Below are positions 63,289 through 64,000 of a stretch of DNA of 64,000 nucleotides, one piece after another. Source of the DNA: Chthonomonadaceae bacterium (GTDB lineage: Bacteria > Armatimonadota > Chthonomonadetes > Chthonomonadales > Chthonomonadaceae); contig DAIDHN010000011.1 of the NCBI GenBank assembly GCA_027459665.1, positions 16,216 to 80,215 on the forward strand. Direction: 5' to 3'. Position 1 is the first letter of the stretch, and the number at the start of each line of letters is the position of its first letter. The position numbers were made by a program, and so were the translations under genes. The notes under the pieces are model-generated. The model saw only the letters and a program-made list of their open reading frames with translations. It had not been told where the DNA came from and made no database searches.

Positions 63289-64000
63289 TGCAGTTTGCTC
63301 CTTTTTTTCAGCAGCGGCTTATGCCAGCCGTACTTTTTTACCAGCCTGCGAATGGGCAGTGCAAGATAGGCATACTGCGGGGGCAGCTTTACCAGCTCGC
63401 AGCCCGGAGGCAGAATAACTTTCCCCATGCATTCGGGCACAAAACATTTAGTGCCTTTGGGCAGATACAGGTATTTAGCAGGAATACAGGGCAGTGTTTT
63501 TTTGAAAGCAATATAGGTCCAAAATCTGGAAGGCGAATCGATGCTGTTTGCAGGAGGCATGTTAGTAAACTCCTCTGCGCGAATGAGACCGGTTTTTGGG
63601 TCCCACAAAAAAACATTCCTGTTCCATCCGCCATTTCCCGTACTCACTTTTTTGTCTTTTAGTTGAAGGCAGCGCACCCCATGAAAAACAACCATCTTGC
63701 CGGGAGTAAGCCCGGGGTAGCTGTGCACTACCTGGGTTACATAGTAGGAAGGAGCTTTGTTGGGTATGTAGTGTTGAAAAATGTCGAACTCAAAATTTCG
63801 TTTGCCTGGCTGCACGCCAGCCCGTTTCTCTATGGCAGCCAGGCCGTTTTTACGAATGAGCCGCTTCAGTGCAAGGGCTTCATCTGCAAATGATACGATC
63901 AGATTGTGTTTTTCGGCGAACATAAAATTCACCGCCCTGGTGCTCATGGAAATGCCATTTTCGTGAAACTTTCCGTTTACAATGTCGCCAATTACGCTCG
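63285..64000 (-). CDS. Hypothetical protein, 5' end beyond the window
   Basis: The frame is open from 63285 to the right edge (at least 238 codons). An ATG at 63947 is internal or a late start; the sequence before it (IGDIVNGKFHENGIS) reads as protein, so the true start probably lies outside. Mature part is basic, with FWTYIAFKKTLPCIPAKYLYLPKG and a Lys/Arg-rich C-terminus. No domain recognised. Coupled to the STN-like gene. Confidence 0.6.
   Translation of the reverse strand, partial: SVIGDIVNGKFHENGISMSTRAVNFMFAEKHNLIVSFADEALALKRLIRKNGLAAIEKRAGVQPGKRNFEFDIFQHYIPNKAPSYYVTQVVHSYPGLTPGKMVVFHGVRCLQLKDKKVSTGNGGWNRNVFLWDPKTGLIRAEEFTNMPPANSIDSPSRFWTYIAFKKTLPCIPAKYLYLPKGTKCFVPECMGKVILPPGCELVKLPPQYAYLALPIRRLVKKYGWHKPLLKKRSKLQ

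Overview
The window (about 54% GC by eye) looks like a chromosomal segment of an Armatimonadota-type bacterium (Chthonomonas-like). This is inferred from three things. A polysaccharide pyruvyl transferase CsaB sits next to a DUF5693 membrane protein and an SLH-domain protein. There are two prepilin-like proteins, at least one ending in a clear H-x9-DG signature. RND efflux and TolC-like genes imply a diderm envelope. No rRNA is present, so the taxonomy is an inference.

Layout. Positions 1 to about 3.5 kb are the remnant of a mobilizable element: a broken VirD4/TraG coupling-protein gene, a MobA/VirD2-type relaxase, a MobC accessory protein, a DUF6573 protein and a RadC/JAB protein. It abuts a yifB/comM gene whose 5' part, including Walker A, is missing. 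From 4.4 to 13.1 kb come a phytanoyl-CoA dioxygenase-like enzyme, the SLH/csaB/DUF5693 cell-surface locus, gyrA and a small LuxR-type regulator. From 13.1 to 23.2 kb come L-fucose isomerase, a membrane protein/sugar kinase/glycosyltransferase operon, an AAA ATPase with a second glycosyltransferase, and a cheR-cheD-cheB cluster. From 23.2 to 31.6 kb come a Nif3-like protein, an NHL lipoprotein, a large secreted protein behind an unusual regulatory region, a ROK kinase/SRPBCC/sucD operon and a Gfo/Idh oxidoreductase.

From 31.7 to 47.7 kb the content is mostly housekeeping: an enolase-superfamily epimerase, topA, an M42 peptidase, a histidine kinase/response regulator pair, a secreted ferritin-like protein, the methylthioadenosine salvage operon mtnP-mtnA-apt, an S9 peptidase, uvrC and a CaMKII-association-domain protein. 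Two tRNA genes (Val-CAC, Thr-CGT) lie on the minus strand behind a good sigma70-type promoter.

From 48 to 53.4 kb lies a compact starch/maltodextrin locus. A LacI-family repressor has a near-consensus promoter ending in an 18-bp palindrome, and the 12-bp core of that palindrome recurs exactly upstream of the next transcription unit (prepilin-like protein, small lipoprotein, secreted GH13 amylase). The most economical reading is an autoregulated LacI circuit controlling a surface or secreted glucan-degrading module.

From 53.5 kb to the right edge everything is on the minus strand. There is a TolC/RND/HlyD efflux set whose adaptor carries Met/His-rich segments and a C-terminal heavy-metal-binding domain. 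Upstream of it are two small secreted Cys/Met/His-containing proteins and two uncharacterised secreted proteins, the outermost cut by the window edge. I read this as a copper or related metal export and buffering module.
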